From the NCBI GenBank assembly GCA_018648805.1, contig JABGQM010000008.1, positions 1 to 64,000 of the forward strand: DNA of 64,000 nt, in the 5' to 3' direction. This stretch comes from Verrucomicrobiota bacterium. Lineage in GTDB: Bacteria > Verrucomicrobiota > Kiritimatiellia > UBA8416 > JABMPJ01. This document shows, in pieces, positions 9,953-19,400 of this stretch. A program made the translations under genes and the position numbers. The notes below the pieces were generated by a model. That model saw nothing but the letters and a program-made list of their open reading frames with translations. It made no database searches and had not been told where the DNA came from. Every line of letters starts with the position of its first letter. Positions within the stretch are counted from its first letter, which is position 1.

Positions 9953-11481
9953 GTCGTATGCTCCGATGGATCACTCAACACCGCGCAGCGATTCTATCCC
10001 TCGGAATCTTGCTGGCCGTCACATACGCCCCATTGGTCGCCCTTGTCACTCAGTGCTTCTTTCAGCGACCGGATTTGTCGGATCTTATCGGTGCACGGCA
10101 GTTCGTTCTGCTGGGGCGGAGTCTACTTGTCGCGATCCTGTCCGGAGCTCTTTCCACGGCTCTTGGGGTTGCGGTTGGGTATGCCATTTCGCTTGAGGCC
10201 CGCGATCGACAACAAGCCGCCGTTCTGATCATGTTGTTGCCACTGCTCATCCCCCCATTTGTGCATTCGCTTGCCCTGATTATGCTCTGTGACAGGTTTG
10301 GCGTCGCGTGTCATGGGCTACTGCCCACGGTGGGAGTGCTGGGCATTAGCTTCTTTCCGCTCGCCGGTCTCTTGACGTGGGCGGGGCGAAGGCGGGCCGC
10401 GCCCAATCAGTCCGAGGCGGGTCTCATCGCGTGTGGGCCGATTCGAACATTTGTCAGCATCGATCTCGCCGCCCTGCGACCTCAACTCGTGACATCATTC
10501 CTGCTGATCTCACTGTTCTCGTTCTCGGACTATGCGGTTCCGTCGCTCTTCCGTGTGATCACGTACCCGGTTCATGTGTTTTCCCAGTTCGCCGTTCACT
10601 ACGACGTGCAGCGCGCCGCGATATCGACCTGGCCATACCTGCTTCTGCCCATTCTGGCCACGTCTATCTGGAAGCTGATGCTCGGAGGGCGGGGGTTCAC
10701 TGGCGGTGCGTCAGAGGCTACTGCCAGTCGGAGGCGCATAAAGACTAGGTCGGCGCGCATGGTGTATGGGCTCGCCATCTCCGTTCCAGTTGGCATACCG
10801 GTCATAGGCTTGGCGTTGACGGCAGGGGCACCAGGGAACTATCTGGCCGCATGGTCAGGGGGTGCCCGACAGATGCTGTACTCCCTGTTGCTGGCGGTAG
10901 TTTCCGCGACGGTCATTACGATACTCGCACTTCCTCGAGTATTATCACCAAAACCACAGAGCGGGCGGTTGAAAGCAACGAGCGACTTCCTGTCTCTTGT
11001 TCCCATTGCGCTGCCCGGGACGATTTTCGGGCTGGGGATCATCCTTCTGTGGAACCGCCCCGCAACCACGTGGATATACGGATCCAGCGTGGCGCTCGGG
11101 CTGCTTTACGCCGCCCGCTTCCTGCCGTTCGGTATCCGCCCCCTCGTCATCGGTAGGGGCCAGGTCCAGCCGGGGGTGCTGGACATGGTACGCCTGTCTG
11201 ATGCCGGCCGATGGGTGACCGCTGGCCGCATTCTTCTTCCGCTCCTCTCTCCCTCAATCCTGGTAGGGTGGGTTCTGTGCTTTGTGCTGGTCCTGCGTGA
11301 GCTAACGGGCACGCTGTTGGTCATCCCCCCCGGACAGGAAACGCTTGCGGTGCGGATCTACTCCCTTTACCACTATGGCGCGGGGGCTGCCGTGGCGGCG
11401 TTGTCTCTCCTGTTGCTCTGCGTCAGCGCGTTTGTGTTTGGCGTGGCTACGCTTGCATATCGAGGTCTGAGAAAATGTTGA
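9949..11481 (+). CDS. ABC transporter permease, FbpB-type double-domain
   Basis: A 510-aa inner-membrane protein with about 12 hydrophobic segments arranged as two BPD_transp_1 halves (about residues 40-235 and 300-505), the FbpB architecture of iron(III) importers in which both permease domains are on one chain. Both halves carry EAA-like loops before their last segments (GLIACGPIRTF near 160; DMVRLSDAGRWVTAGRILLP near 405). The start codon sits in the ATGA overlap with the binding protein, and the 3' end overlaps the ATPase gene by 7 nt, so stoichiometric co-translation is expected. Confidence 0.92.
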   Translation: MSRMLRWITQHRAAILSLGILLAVTYAPLVALVTQCFFQRPDLSDLIGARQFVLLGRSLLVAILSGALSTALGVAVGYAISLEARDRQQAAVLIMLLPLLIPPFVHSLALIMLCDRFGVACHGLLPTVGVLGISFFPLAGLLTWAGRRRAAPNQSEAGLIACGPIRTFVSIDLAALRPQLVTSFLLISLFSFSDYAVPSLFRVITYPVHVFSQFAVHYDVQRAAISTWPYLLLPILATSIWKLMLGGRGFTGGASEATASRRRIKTRSARMVYGLAISVPVGIPVIGLALTAGAPGNYLAAWSGGARQMLYSLLLAVVSATVITILALPRVLSPKPQSGRLKATSDFLSLVPIALPGTIFGLGIILLWNRPATTWIYGSSVALGLLYAARFLPFGIRPLVIGRGQVQPGVLDMVRLSDAGRWVTAGRILLPLLSPSILVGWVLCFVLVLRELTGTLLVIPPGQETLAVRIYSLYHYGAGAAVAALSLLLLCVSAFVFGVATLAYRGLRKC

Positions 11482-12170
11482 CGGTAGAAAACCTGGGTAA
11501 GAGCTTCGGGGGCCACACGGTTCTTTCCGGAGTCGACCTGAATGTCGCCAGAGGTAGCTGTCTGGCCCTTTTCGGACCATCCGGCTGCGGCAAGACAACC
11601 TTGTTGCGCCTCATCGCGGGTCTCGACGATGCCGATGAAGGCAAGATCACTATTGCGGGCCGCTTGGCCAGCGCACCCCACGTCAAGGTGCCACCACACC
11701 GACGCAACGTCGGCATGGTCTTTCAGGATCTGGCACTGTGGCCACATATGACGGCACGCCAGAACGTCGAGTTTATGCTTCCGCGAAACGGGATCGGCCG
11801 ACGAGAGAGACGACAGCAGGCGATGGAGGTCCTGAATGCTGTCCAATTGAATGCACATCACGACCGGCATCCGCATCAACTATCCGGCGGCGAACAGCAG
11901 CGCCTGGCGATCGCACGCGCCATCGCCCAGGCCCCAGATCTCCTCCTGTTGGATGAACCATTCTCCAGTCTCGATGTCGACACGAAAACGGAGATGCTGG
12001 ATCTCGTAAGGCGAATCCACGCCGAACGGAAGATGACGATCCTCTATGTCACGCACATGACCGCCGAAGTTCCCGCTCTAGCCGACCGTGTAGCCTGCTT
12101 GGAGCAAGGGACTATCCAGGAGACGGTATCGGCAGATGTATTCGCTGATCGGTATGGAGTTGCGACATGA
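11475..12170 (+). CDS. ABC transporter ATP-binding protein of the iron-type importer
   Basis: A 231-aa nucleotide-binding subunit. Walker A GPSGCGKTT is at about residues 34-42, the Q-loop at MVFQD, the ABC signature LSGGEQQRLAIARA at about 136-149, Walker B LLLLDEP near 156-162, and the switch histidine in VTHM near 191. It lacks the roughly 100-residue C-terminal TOBE regulatory domain usual in FbpC-type subunits, so transport may not be regulated through that domain. It overlaps both neighbours (permease by 7 nt, downstream lipoprotein by ATGA). Confidence 0.94.
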   Translation: MLTVENLGKSFGGHTVLSGVDLNVARGSCLALFGPSGCGKTTLLRLIAGLDDADEGKITIAGRLASAPHVKVPPHRRNVGMVFQDLALWPHMTARQNVEFMLPRNGIGRRERRQQAMEVLNAVQLNAHHDRHPHQLSGGEQQRLAIARAIAQAPDLLLLDEPFSSLDVDTKTEMLDLVRRIHAERKMTILYVTHMTAEVPALADRVACLEQGTIQETVSADVFADRYGVAT

Positions 12171-12697
12171 AATGCATCCGGATTGCTCTGTTGTGCGTGT
12201 TGTCTATGGCAATGTGTGGGTGTTCGGCAAAGCGCGAGGCGAAGGATGAACCGTCTGTCGGCCTCACATACGTCAGTTGGGCCACGCTGGAAGCAGACAA
12301 AGCGGCCGCTATGTGGCTGATAAAGCGTTTCATTGACCCTGAGGCCATCTTTCGTTTTGTTCCGAAGCAGACGGCGATCACAAACGGCATTCCTCTCGAC
12401 ACTCCCGACGCTCGGTTCCGCCGCTACCACGCGGAGTCCTGTTTTCAGAGCATCCTGCGCCACCATGGGGTCACAAATGCATCCCTTGTTCGCATAGGTA
12501 AGATCACCTTTGATATTGAGGTCAACTTCTGGGACGAGAAACAGTTCGCCGAATCGGAACCGTTGAGGCGACAGGTCATCGCCCTGGCGGAGACACACTC
12601 CAACAATCTGGACACGGCACTACAGAAGTCGATGACCCTTTTTGATGGGCTTTACGCAGATTTTATCAAGGACACAGCAGGGCGGGAAGCGGAGTGA
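12167..12697 (+). CDS. ChrB C-terminal-domain (chromate-resistance type) lipoprotein
   Basis: A 176-aa protein with a lipoprotein signal (lipobox AMCGC). The mature part matches my recollection of the ChrB_C family: VSWATLEADKAAAMWLIKRFIDPEA followed by FVP, a PLDTPDARF segment and an HAESCFQSIL segment, in the family order 'D-x-A-W-LI-RFID-P-A ... P ... F-H ... C-F'. ChrB_C proteins are known from chromate-resistance loci and some are fused to sulfurtransferases. The catalytic chemistry is unknown. Here it is exported and lipid-anchored and is the fourth cistron of an iron-type importer, so a redox or metal-speciation role at the binding protein is an inference. Its stop overlaps the ATG of the rhodanese remnant by one base. 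Confidence 0.72.
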   Translation: MKCIRIALLCVLSMAMCGCSAKREAKDEPSVGLTYVSWATLEADKAAAMWLIKRFIDPEAIFRFVPKQTAITNGIPLDTPDARFRRYHAESCFQSILRHHGVTNASLVRIGKITFDIEVNFWDEKQFAESEPLRRQVIALAETHSNNLDTALQKSMTLFDGLYADFIKDTAGREAE

Positions 12698-12807
12698 TGG
12701 CAATGAGCGGCTACGAAGCCGCCGGGCTCCTGCGCGCCGATGGCTGGACCAACGTCAACGTCATGGAAGGCGGCATCATGGCCTGGCCGTTTGCCAGGGA
12801 GAAGTAG
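12697..12807 (+). pseudogene. Rhodanese C-terminal fragment (copy 1)
   Basis: A 36-codon ORF (GYEAAGLLRADGWTNV then EGGIMAW, ending FAREK) corresponding to the last third of a rhodanese/sulfurtransferase domain. The active-site cysteine loop is absent, so it cannot be an active enzyme. It starts in a TGATG junction with the ChrB_C gene. The same coding sequence recurs at 16012-16216 with about 85% identity over about 95 nt. Rhodanese and ChrB_C domains are known to associate, so an intact rhodanese may once have been the fifth cistron. Confidence 0.75.
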
Positions 12808-12914
12808 CCAGCGGGCAACAGGGAATAGAGCACGGTTTGTGAGCGCGATCCACCAGCTCAGCAGCCGCCGTACCGCCTGCCTCTGGACGACCATTCCGGC
12901 TGGCATGTTGGGGA

Positions 12915-12945
12915 CGTATAGGCTTAAATACGTATCACCTATACG
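12915..12945. repeat. Inverted repeat upstream of the split beta-helix gene
   Basis: CGTATAGG at 12915-12922 is complemented by CCTATACG at 12938-12945, with an AT-rich loop containing the small palindrome TACGTA. A CCTTTTAT follows. It lies 36 nt before the ATG at 12981. It may be a weak terminator for the ABC operon or a regulatory site; the T-run is too short to decide. The remaining sequence from 12808 to 12914 shows nothing recognisable. Confidence 0.4.
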
Positions 12946-12980
12946 CCTTTTATCGGACTAATGAAGACAGGAGACAGGTG

Positions 12981-13517
12981 ATGCGTCGTGTGTTGCTGCT
13001 GATGGGTCTGGTTGTCGCGTTTACTCCTATGGCGCCGGCATTTGACACGTGGTATGTCTCGACCAATAGCGCTTCGGACGGCCCGGGCACGTCGTGGATG
13101 AATGCCTTTCACTCGATCCAGGAAGCCGTTGATGGTGCGGGAGCCGATGACCTGGTGCTGGTCACCAACGGGGTCTACAACTCCGGCGGCGCCGTTGCCT
13201 CGGTCTATGACCTGACGAACCGCGTCTGCATCACGAACGGCATCACGGTGCGAAGCGTGAACGGGCCAACGCAAACCTTCATCATCGGGGCCGCCGACCC
13301 CATTGGGACCAACGGGACCGCAGCCATCCGTTGCGCTTCCATCGCCAGCAACTGCGTGCTGAGCGGCTTCGCCCTGACCAACGGTCACACGATGGGCGCC
13401 ACGGGCAGCTCGCCTGACGAGACGTCCGGGGGGGGCGCTTTCCTTGATCGGGGGGGTACGCTGTCCAATTGCCACGTGCGTGCCTGCAACGCACTACAGT
13501 ACGGCGGGGGGGATTAA
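12981..13517 (+). CDS. Secreted beta-helix protein, 5' part (frame broken at a G7 tract)
   Basis: N-terminal 178 residues of a large exported protein. The ATG at 12981 has an AGGAG ribosome-binding site 7 nt upstream; a GTG at 12978 is in frame. A signal peptide (about residues 1-21) ends at a PAFDTWYVSTNS-type junction. The rest is the beginning of a right-handed beta-helix domain (WMNAFHSIQEAVDGA, TNGVYNSGG). The frame stops at TAA 13515-13517 just after seven G residues. Removing one G restores an uninterrupted 1007-aa protein ending at 16005. Either slipped-strand phase variation or a sequencing indel explains this. Confidence 0.8.
   Translation: MRRVLLLMGLVVAFTPMAPAFDTWYVSTNSASDGPGTSWMNAFHSIQEAVDGAGADDLVLVTNGVYNSGGAVASVYDLTNRVCITNGITVRSVNGPTQTFIIGAADPIGTNGTAAIRCASIASNCVLSGFALTNGHTMGATGSSPDETSGGGAFLDRGGTLSNCHVRACNALQYGGGD
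13428..13512 (+). repeat. Cluster of poly-G tracts (G8, G7, G7) at the frameshift
   Basis: Within 85 bp there are G8 (13428-13435), G7 (13450-13456) and G7 (13506-13512), all in coding sequence for glycine-rich turns. The frame breaks at the last tract. A further G7 lies at 15170-15176 in the same gene. Homopolymer G tracts of this length are classic slipped-strand contingency sites, and are also classic places for assembly indels. Confidence 0.7.
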
Positions 13518-16005
13518 CATCAACCGGAATGGTTTGGTTGTGGACTGCGAAGTGTCCGACTGCCGTGCATTCGTGGGCGGTGGCATGTATGCGTTCCTGG
13601 GCGGCACGTTCACGCGTTGCCTGGTGGAACGAAACCGCGCCACGGACACCTACGGTGGCGGTGGCATTGGGCTGTTCGAAACCAACGGAACCCCTGGCGC
13701 CGTTCTCAACCAATGTACGGTTCGTGACAATACGGCCGACGGCTATGCGGGTGGCGTACTGTTTTGGCATGGGGGCACCGCAAACAACTGCCTCATTGTC
13801 GACAACACGGCCTACGGCGATGGCGGGGCCGTGTTCTACATCGATCACGGCACGGTCAACACGGGCGTTCTGAACAACTGCACCGTCGCAGGGAACTACG
13901 CGGACGTTGGGACGGGCGGCGTTCGTGGCGCCCGTGACTTCTCTGTGTTCCGCAACTGCATTATCTATGGCAACGAGACCACCACCGGGCCGGGGAACGT
14001 GCAGAATGGGCGGTTCCACAACTGCTGCACCGTGCCGATGCCGAAACCTGTTGGATACTCCGGTTACGCTCCGGAGGGCTACTGCCACGGCGGGTGCATT
14101 TCGAACAACCCCGGCTTCCTCGATCCTGCGGGCGGCAACTACCGCTTGCGGTCCGCTTCGCCCTGTCGGGATACCGGCACGAACACGTTTACGGTTGGGG
14201 ACATTGACCTGTCCGGTGATGCACGCATCCAGAACACGACTGTCGACATGGGGGCCTACGAGCACGGCTTGCCGCTGATCTCGATCATCTCGCCGACGAA
14301 CGAGGGCTACACCGTCTATGGCGAGGTCTCGAACCATGTCGTCTACGGCATCTGTAGCACGACCCTCGTCAGCCAACTGAGCTGGACCAACCGCGGCTCG
14401 AGCGCAGGCGGCATGCAGAGCGTCGCAACAAACTGGACGGTATCGCAGATCCCCCTGGCGTTTGGTGCCAACGCCATCATCGTCAGTGGCACGAATGCGG
14501 CCGGAACCGTGCTGCAGGATTCAACCGACATCTGGCGCAGCCTCGAGCATGGAGCCGGGTCACCAGACCATTACGTGGCGACCAACAGCCCAACACCAGC
14601 CTGGCCCTACACCAATTGGGACACCGCGGCGCATGTAATCCAGGAGGCCATCGACGTGGCTGTTGACGGCGATACGGTATGGGCGACCGATGGCGTCTAT
14701 TCCAACGGTGCGAGACCATCTCTCAACAACCCCTACTACTCGAACCGCGTAATGATCACCAAGGCGGTGGCGTTGCGCTCGATGAATGGTCCGTCCAAGA
14801 CCGTTATCGAGGGGCACATCGGCCCGCAGCTCTCCTACGACACAACGTCACTGCGGTGCGTCTGGCTGCAGAATGGTGCAGAACTGTCCGGGTTCACGTT
14901 GACGAACGGCTGCGGGTACTTCTCGTCGGGAGGGGCGCTGATCGGCGAGGGCTCGACGGTCTCCAATTGCCTGATTACGCACTGCCGAACCGACTCCTGG
15001 GGCGGGGGCGCCACCATGGCCCCGGACGCGCTGATCGTGGACTGCGTGGTGGTCAGCAATCAGTGTGGGGACGCCGGCGGCGGGCTCGGGTGCTCGCCAT
15101 CCGGCACCGTCAGGCGCTGCACGATCGAGGGCAACAGGGCAAGCTACAAAGGTGGTGGCGTACACGTGTGGGGGGGCGGGGTGATCGACAACTGCCTGAT
15201 CGTCAGCAACGAATCATACGAAGGTGGCGGGGTATACATCAGTTCCAGCGGCAACGTCGAGAACTGCACAGTCCTGGCCAACACAGCGACAAACGGCGGG
15301 GGTGTCTTCTTCGAGGATGGCGGTATTGTAGCTAACTCGATTGTCTATCACAACGAGGCAACAGGCTCGACGAGCAACAACTGGACGACGGGAGGGGGAT
15401 GGACTAGCTCCTGTACCACGCCCGATCCCGGCGGGACAGCCAACATCACGGCGGTCCCGTTCTTCGTTGATGAGCCGGCGGGTGACTACCATCTGTACGA
15501 GCTGTCCGTCTGTATCGATGCCGGCACCAATGTCTTCGGTTCAGGACATGCCCGGGACGGGTTACCACGCCCGCTTGATGGCGATGCGAACGGTTCCGTG
15601 ATCATGGACATGGGCTGCTACGAGCACGTGAACTCCTTCGCCGATTCGGACGGGGACGGCGTGAAAGACGGACACGAGGTCAACACGTACGGTACGGACC
15701 CCACCAGTACCAATACGGATGGTGACGTCCATGACGACTACCAGGAGGTCCTTACCGGTACGGATGGTGCTGACGCGAGCGACTACTTCCTCATCAAGGA
15801 CTTCTCAAATGTACCAACCCCGACTGTCTACTTCAACGCAGCCGGCTACCGGTGGTACCGGCTGTACGGGCGCGCCTCGCTGACAACGGGTGATTGGTCC
15901 CTCGTGACGAAGGAGCGGCCGACGCATTGGGGGCCGGCTTCGCTTTCGGACACAAACGAGCCGTCGCACGGTCCGCTATACCGGCTGACGGTGGGATACC
16001 AGTAG
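13444..16005 (+). CDS. Secreted beta-helix / TSP3 protein, 3' part
   Basis: Genuine from about 13506; codons before the G7 tract are out of the original frame. It continues the beta-helix of the 5' part, then carries an internal duplication of the whole module: DHYVATNS ... AAHVIQEAIDVAVDGDTVWATDGVYSNG (about 14560-14710) parallels the N-terminal start of the 5' part. A TSP3 pair (DSDGDGVKDGHEV, TNTDGDVHDDYQEV) lies near the C-terminus, followed by a ~60-residue C-terminal module ending SHGPLYRLTVGYQ, related to the FYR-type ends of other secreted proteins here. With the 5' part it makes a 1007-aa surface protein. A rhodanese remnant starts immediately after the stop codon. Confidence 0.8.
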   Translation: MIGGVRCPIATCVPATHYSTAGGININRNGLVVDCEVSDCRAFVGGGMYAFLGGTFTRCLVERNRATDTYGGGGIGLFETNGTPGAVLNQCTVRDNTADGYAGGVLFWHGGTANNCLIVDNTAYGDGGAVFYIDHGTVNTGVLNNCTVAGNYADVGTGGVRGARDFSVFRNCIIYGNETTTGPGNVQNGRFHNCCTVPMPKPVGYSGYAPEGYCHGGCISNNPGFLDPAGGNYRLRSASPCRDTGTNTFTVGDIDLSGDARIQNTTVDMGAYEHGLPLISIISPTNEGYTVYGEVSNHVVYGICSTTLVSQLSWTNRGSSAGGMQSVATNWTVSQIPLAFGANAIIVSGTNAAGTVLQDSTDIWRSLEHGAGSPDHYVATNSPTPAWPYTNWDTAAHVIQEAIDVAVDGDTVWATDGVYSNGARPSLNNPYYSNRVMITKAVALRSMNGPSKTVIEGHIGPQLSYDTTSLRCVWLQNGAELSGFTLTNGCGYFSSGGALIGEGSTVSNCLITHCRTDSWGGGATMAPDALIVDCVVVSNQCGDAGGGLGCSPSGTVRRCTIEGNRASYKGGGVHVWGGGVIDNCLIVSNESYEGGGVYISSSGNVENCTVLANTATNGGGVFFEDGGIVANSIVYHNEATGSTSNNWTTGGGWTSSCTTPDPGGTANITAVPFFVDEPAGDYHLYELSVCIDAGTNVFGSGHARDGLPRPLDGDANGSVIMDMGCYEHVNSFADSDGDGVKDGHEVNTYGTDPTSTNTDGDVHDDYQEVLTGTDGADASDYFLIKDFSNVPTPTVYFNAAGYRWYRLYGRASLTTGDWSLVTKERPTHWGPASLSDTNEPSHGPLYRLTVGYQ

Positions 16006-16011
16006 CATCCA

Positions 16012-16216
16012 CGCTGCTCCAGGAAAGGCACATCTCTCGCATCTGCGCAACCGCATGGACGAGCTCCCCTGAGGATAAGAACAAAGAGATCATCTGCTTC
16101 TGCAAGATCTCCCTGCGCGTCTACGAAGCCGCCGTCTGCTGCGCGCCCATGGTTGGACCAACGTCAAGGTCATGGAAGGCGGCATCATGGCCTGGCCCTT
16201 CACGCGCGAGAAATGA
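16012..16216 (+). pseudogene. Rhodanese domain remnant (copy 2, frameshifted)
   Basis: Reading across small indels gives HLSHLRNRMDELP, then DKNKEIICFCKISLR with the catalytic cysteine loop, then YEAA, LLRAHGWTNVKVMEGG and IMAWPFTREK followed by TGA. This resembles the C-terminal rhodanese domain of CoA-disulfide-reductase-like proteins. At least two frameshifts break it. The final ~95 nt match copy 1 at 12697-12807. It begins within a few bases of the stop of the beta-helix gene, suggesting that gene inserted next to or into it. Confidence 0.78.
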
Positions 16217-16402
16217 CGAGGCGAGAAGCACAGCTCACCAGACCAAGGGATCAAAGACGACAAATCACTTAAGACCCGTACATGTAATATGTAGTATCTG
16301 ACGGGAATTATGATACCTTGAAGCTTAGCCCGACTGATACGCCTCCGTTGCCACTGTGATCGGTAGCGAGTGGCGGTCTTCTCTGCACGGAAGGAGGCAT
16401 TC
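16217..16402 (+). other. Intergenic region before the 14-repeat protein
   Basis: No gene seen. The stretch is AT-richer than its surroundings (around 16257-16325) and probably holds the promoter of the gene at 16403, but I could not identify a convincing -35/-10 pair. A strong AAGGAGG ribosome-binding site lies at 16391-16397. Confidence 0.4.
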
Positions 16403-19400
16403 ATGAAGCGGGTCTGGAGTAGTGTCGTTGGTGGTGTCGCTGTGTTGACCATTCCGCTCGCGTGGGGCGGCGATGTCTCCGTTCGTGTGTGTCGTGTTCC
16501 TGAGAACGCTCCGGCGTGGGCCATTCCGTACGGGGCCGAGTACTGGCGTATTCCCGTCCGCCACGCATCGCCCCCGGCTCCTCCCGGGGGAGCTGCCCGC
16601 TTTCAGCGCGCGGCAAACGCTGGTGAGGTGGTCGAACGTGTGCATCACGCATTCCGTTCAGACGGCCTCGGCACCGCCCCCGTGGCACATGCGTCCACCT
16701 ACGAGGTCGACGCTCGCCCAAACGCGATCAGCTTCCGCCCGTCTTACCTACGAGGGGAATGTCCCGATCCCGTTGAGTGCGTTCTTCGGACACGATCCGT
16801 GACCGTTGGCGAACACGAACTGATGTCGGCCCGTCCACTACCGGGCTTCACCGTCGGCAACGTCGCACAAGCGTGCCTATCCGAGGCGGTCGGTATCGTT
16901 GAACATGCTGAGGCACGGTCGGATGCACTCTACGTTACGTGGTGCTTTGCCCATGCATTGCCGAACGACGGGGATCTCTCGGTCCACTTCGACGTAGGCG
17001 GTATGCGGTACGCCGGCGCGACCGCACGGGGACATCATTTTGCCGACGCCAGCGACGTCTCACGCGTGTGCGTGGGACCGGCCACATTGGTTGATTCGAC
17101 CGGTGCCCGCTGGCCCGTGGCGACGCACACGACTGCCCACGGGCTGGCGGTGACCGTGCCCCGCACCGTCCTCGCATGCGTGCAGGCACCGTTCTGCGTG
17201 GATCCGGCGGTCAGCGCAGAGTTTGGCCTCGATAGCCGCCTGGTCTCGGCACCCGCCGTAGCCTATCAATTGAGCCCATCCATTTGTTGGAACGGGACGG
17301 AACATCTGGTTGTCTGGGAAGACACTCGAGTCGGAGACGCAGGCCTGTCGATGGCCGACATCTTCGCCGCGCGCGTGACGCCAACCGGTGCGGTCCTGGA
17401 CCCGTTTGGCATTCCTGTTTGCACGGCTGAGGGGTGGCAACGCGACCCGGATGTTGCCTGGAACGGCACACACTACCTTGTGGCCTGGAGTGATCAGCGG
17501 GCGGGTGACTTCGATGTCTATGGCGCGCGTATCACAAGCAGTGGCGTCGTCGTCGAGACGAACGGTGTCCCGCTCCACACAGCCAGTGCAGTGGATCAAG
17601 ACCATGTGTCCGTTGCCAGCGACGGCACCGACTTCCTCGCCGTCTGGGAGGACGCGCGCAGCGAAGGGCATATCCGCGGCCGACGCATCGCGGCCGACGG
17701 AGTTCCCGCTGGTGTAGCGGGTCAGGTGGTCAACGCACATTCAAGTCAGCAGGATAGTCCATCGGTCGCGTGGGGCGGCACCAACTACTTCTTAGCCTGG
17801 CAGCAAAGCTACACGACCAGTGGCGGCGCCTACTATTCCGACGTCTACGGGACTCGCCTCGACCCCAATGGCGTCCCCGTGGATGCGGTTGCCGTCCGAA
17901 TGGAAACGTCGGTCGATACGAAGTCCGAGCCGGACGTGACGTGGGGTGCGGGACAGTACTTCGTGGCCTGGAAGCATACCGATCGTCCTGCGACTCCGCT
18001 GCGCAGTGATATCTACGGGACACGGGTGAGCACGGCGGGGCAGGTGCTGGACGCCGGCGGCATCCAGATCTGCACGCAGGCCGACAACCAGATGAGCCCC
18101 AGTGTAACCTTCGGCTCAACCGACTATCTTGTGGTGTGGGAAGACGGCCGAGGGGATGACAACGGAATCTACGCCTCGCGTGTGTCGACGGCCGGTGTCG
18201 TACAGGATGGTGATGGGCTACTGGTCTGTGATGCCGACGATGGGCAACTTGCTCCGTGTGTCGCATGGAACGGAAGCGCATTTCTTGTTGCCTGGGAAGA
18301 TACCGGGCAGCTCTACGACACCGACATTCTTGCTGCACGCGTTCTCTCCGATGGATCTTGTCCGGACGGCGATGGCTATTGCGTATCGTACGGTGGCAAT
18401 AGTGAATGGGTGCCGTCTGCCGCATGGGGCGACACAAACTACCTCGTTGTATGGGAGGATGACGGGATCGGTGATGGTTCGTCGACCGACATTCGTGCCA
18501 CGCGACTCGGGCCAAACGGGACGATTCTCGATCCGGCCGGCATTGATGTCTGTGTGGCGACCAACGCTCAGAACCGCCCCGTCGTGGCCTGGAACGGCAG
18601 CACGTTTCTGGTCGCGTGGGAGGATGAACGAAACGCGTTGCCGTCGAATCAGCAGTACGAGGATCTATATGCCGCACGCGTCAGCGATACCGGCACGGTT
18701 CTCGATCCCGGCGGGATTGGCGTTTGCACCAACCCAGGGCCCCAGTACACGCCCTGCGTGGCAGCCGATGACGCGGGGAACTGGTTGTTGGCGTGGCGCG
18801 ATTACCGCGTTGCTGTCTCGCCCTACCCCTCAGATATCTACGGTTCGCGCATGTCCGCAGCCGGCACCGTGATGGACCCCACCGGCATTGCGATCTGTAC
18901 GGCCACCGAGTCTCAGTTCGATCCCACGGTGGCATTCGGCGAGGGCCACTGGTTCGTAGCATGGGAGGACGATCGCGATGGTGTCAACCCGCAGGTCTAC
19001 GGAACCCGCGTATCGACGGCAGGAACGGTTCTGGACGCGTCCGGCATCCCCATAGGCAACGGCCCAAACGACCAGGCAAACCCGTCTGTTGCCTGGGGTG
19101 ATGATCGCTTCCTTTGCGTGTGGCAGGACGCACGCAACGCGGAGGTCGCCGAGCACGTGGACCGCTACGACATCTACGGGGCTCGGGTCAGCGGGGGCGT
19201 TAACCTGGATACGGTCAACATTCCTGTGGCCACCAACGACATGTGGCAGACCGATGCAGCGGTGGCCTGGACGGGGGATGAGTTCCTGTGTCTATGGGAA
19301 GACCAGCGGAACAGCCCCCACGACATTTGGGGAGCACGCGTGGATCGCGACGGCACTGTGCTGGACGGCATGGCGACCGGTTTTGCATTGGTTACGCCGC

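Noticed and set aside
12839..12860. 16-nt match to the AAA+ region of the PAS activator (near 24885)
   Set aside because: A 16-nt identity is within chance expectation for a window this size, and the surrounding sequence does not align.
13282..14376. A 364-codon minus-strand frame
   Set aside because: Antisense to the split beta-helix gene; no recognised domain.
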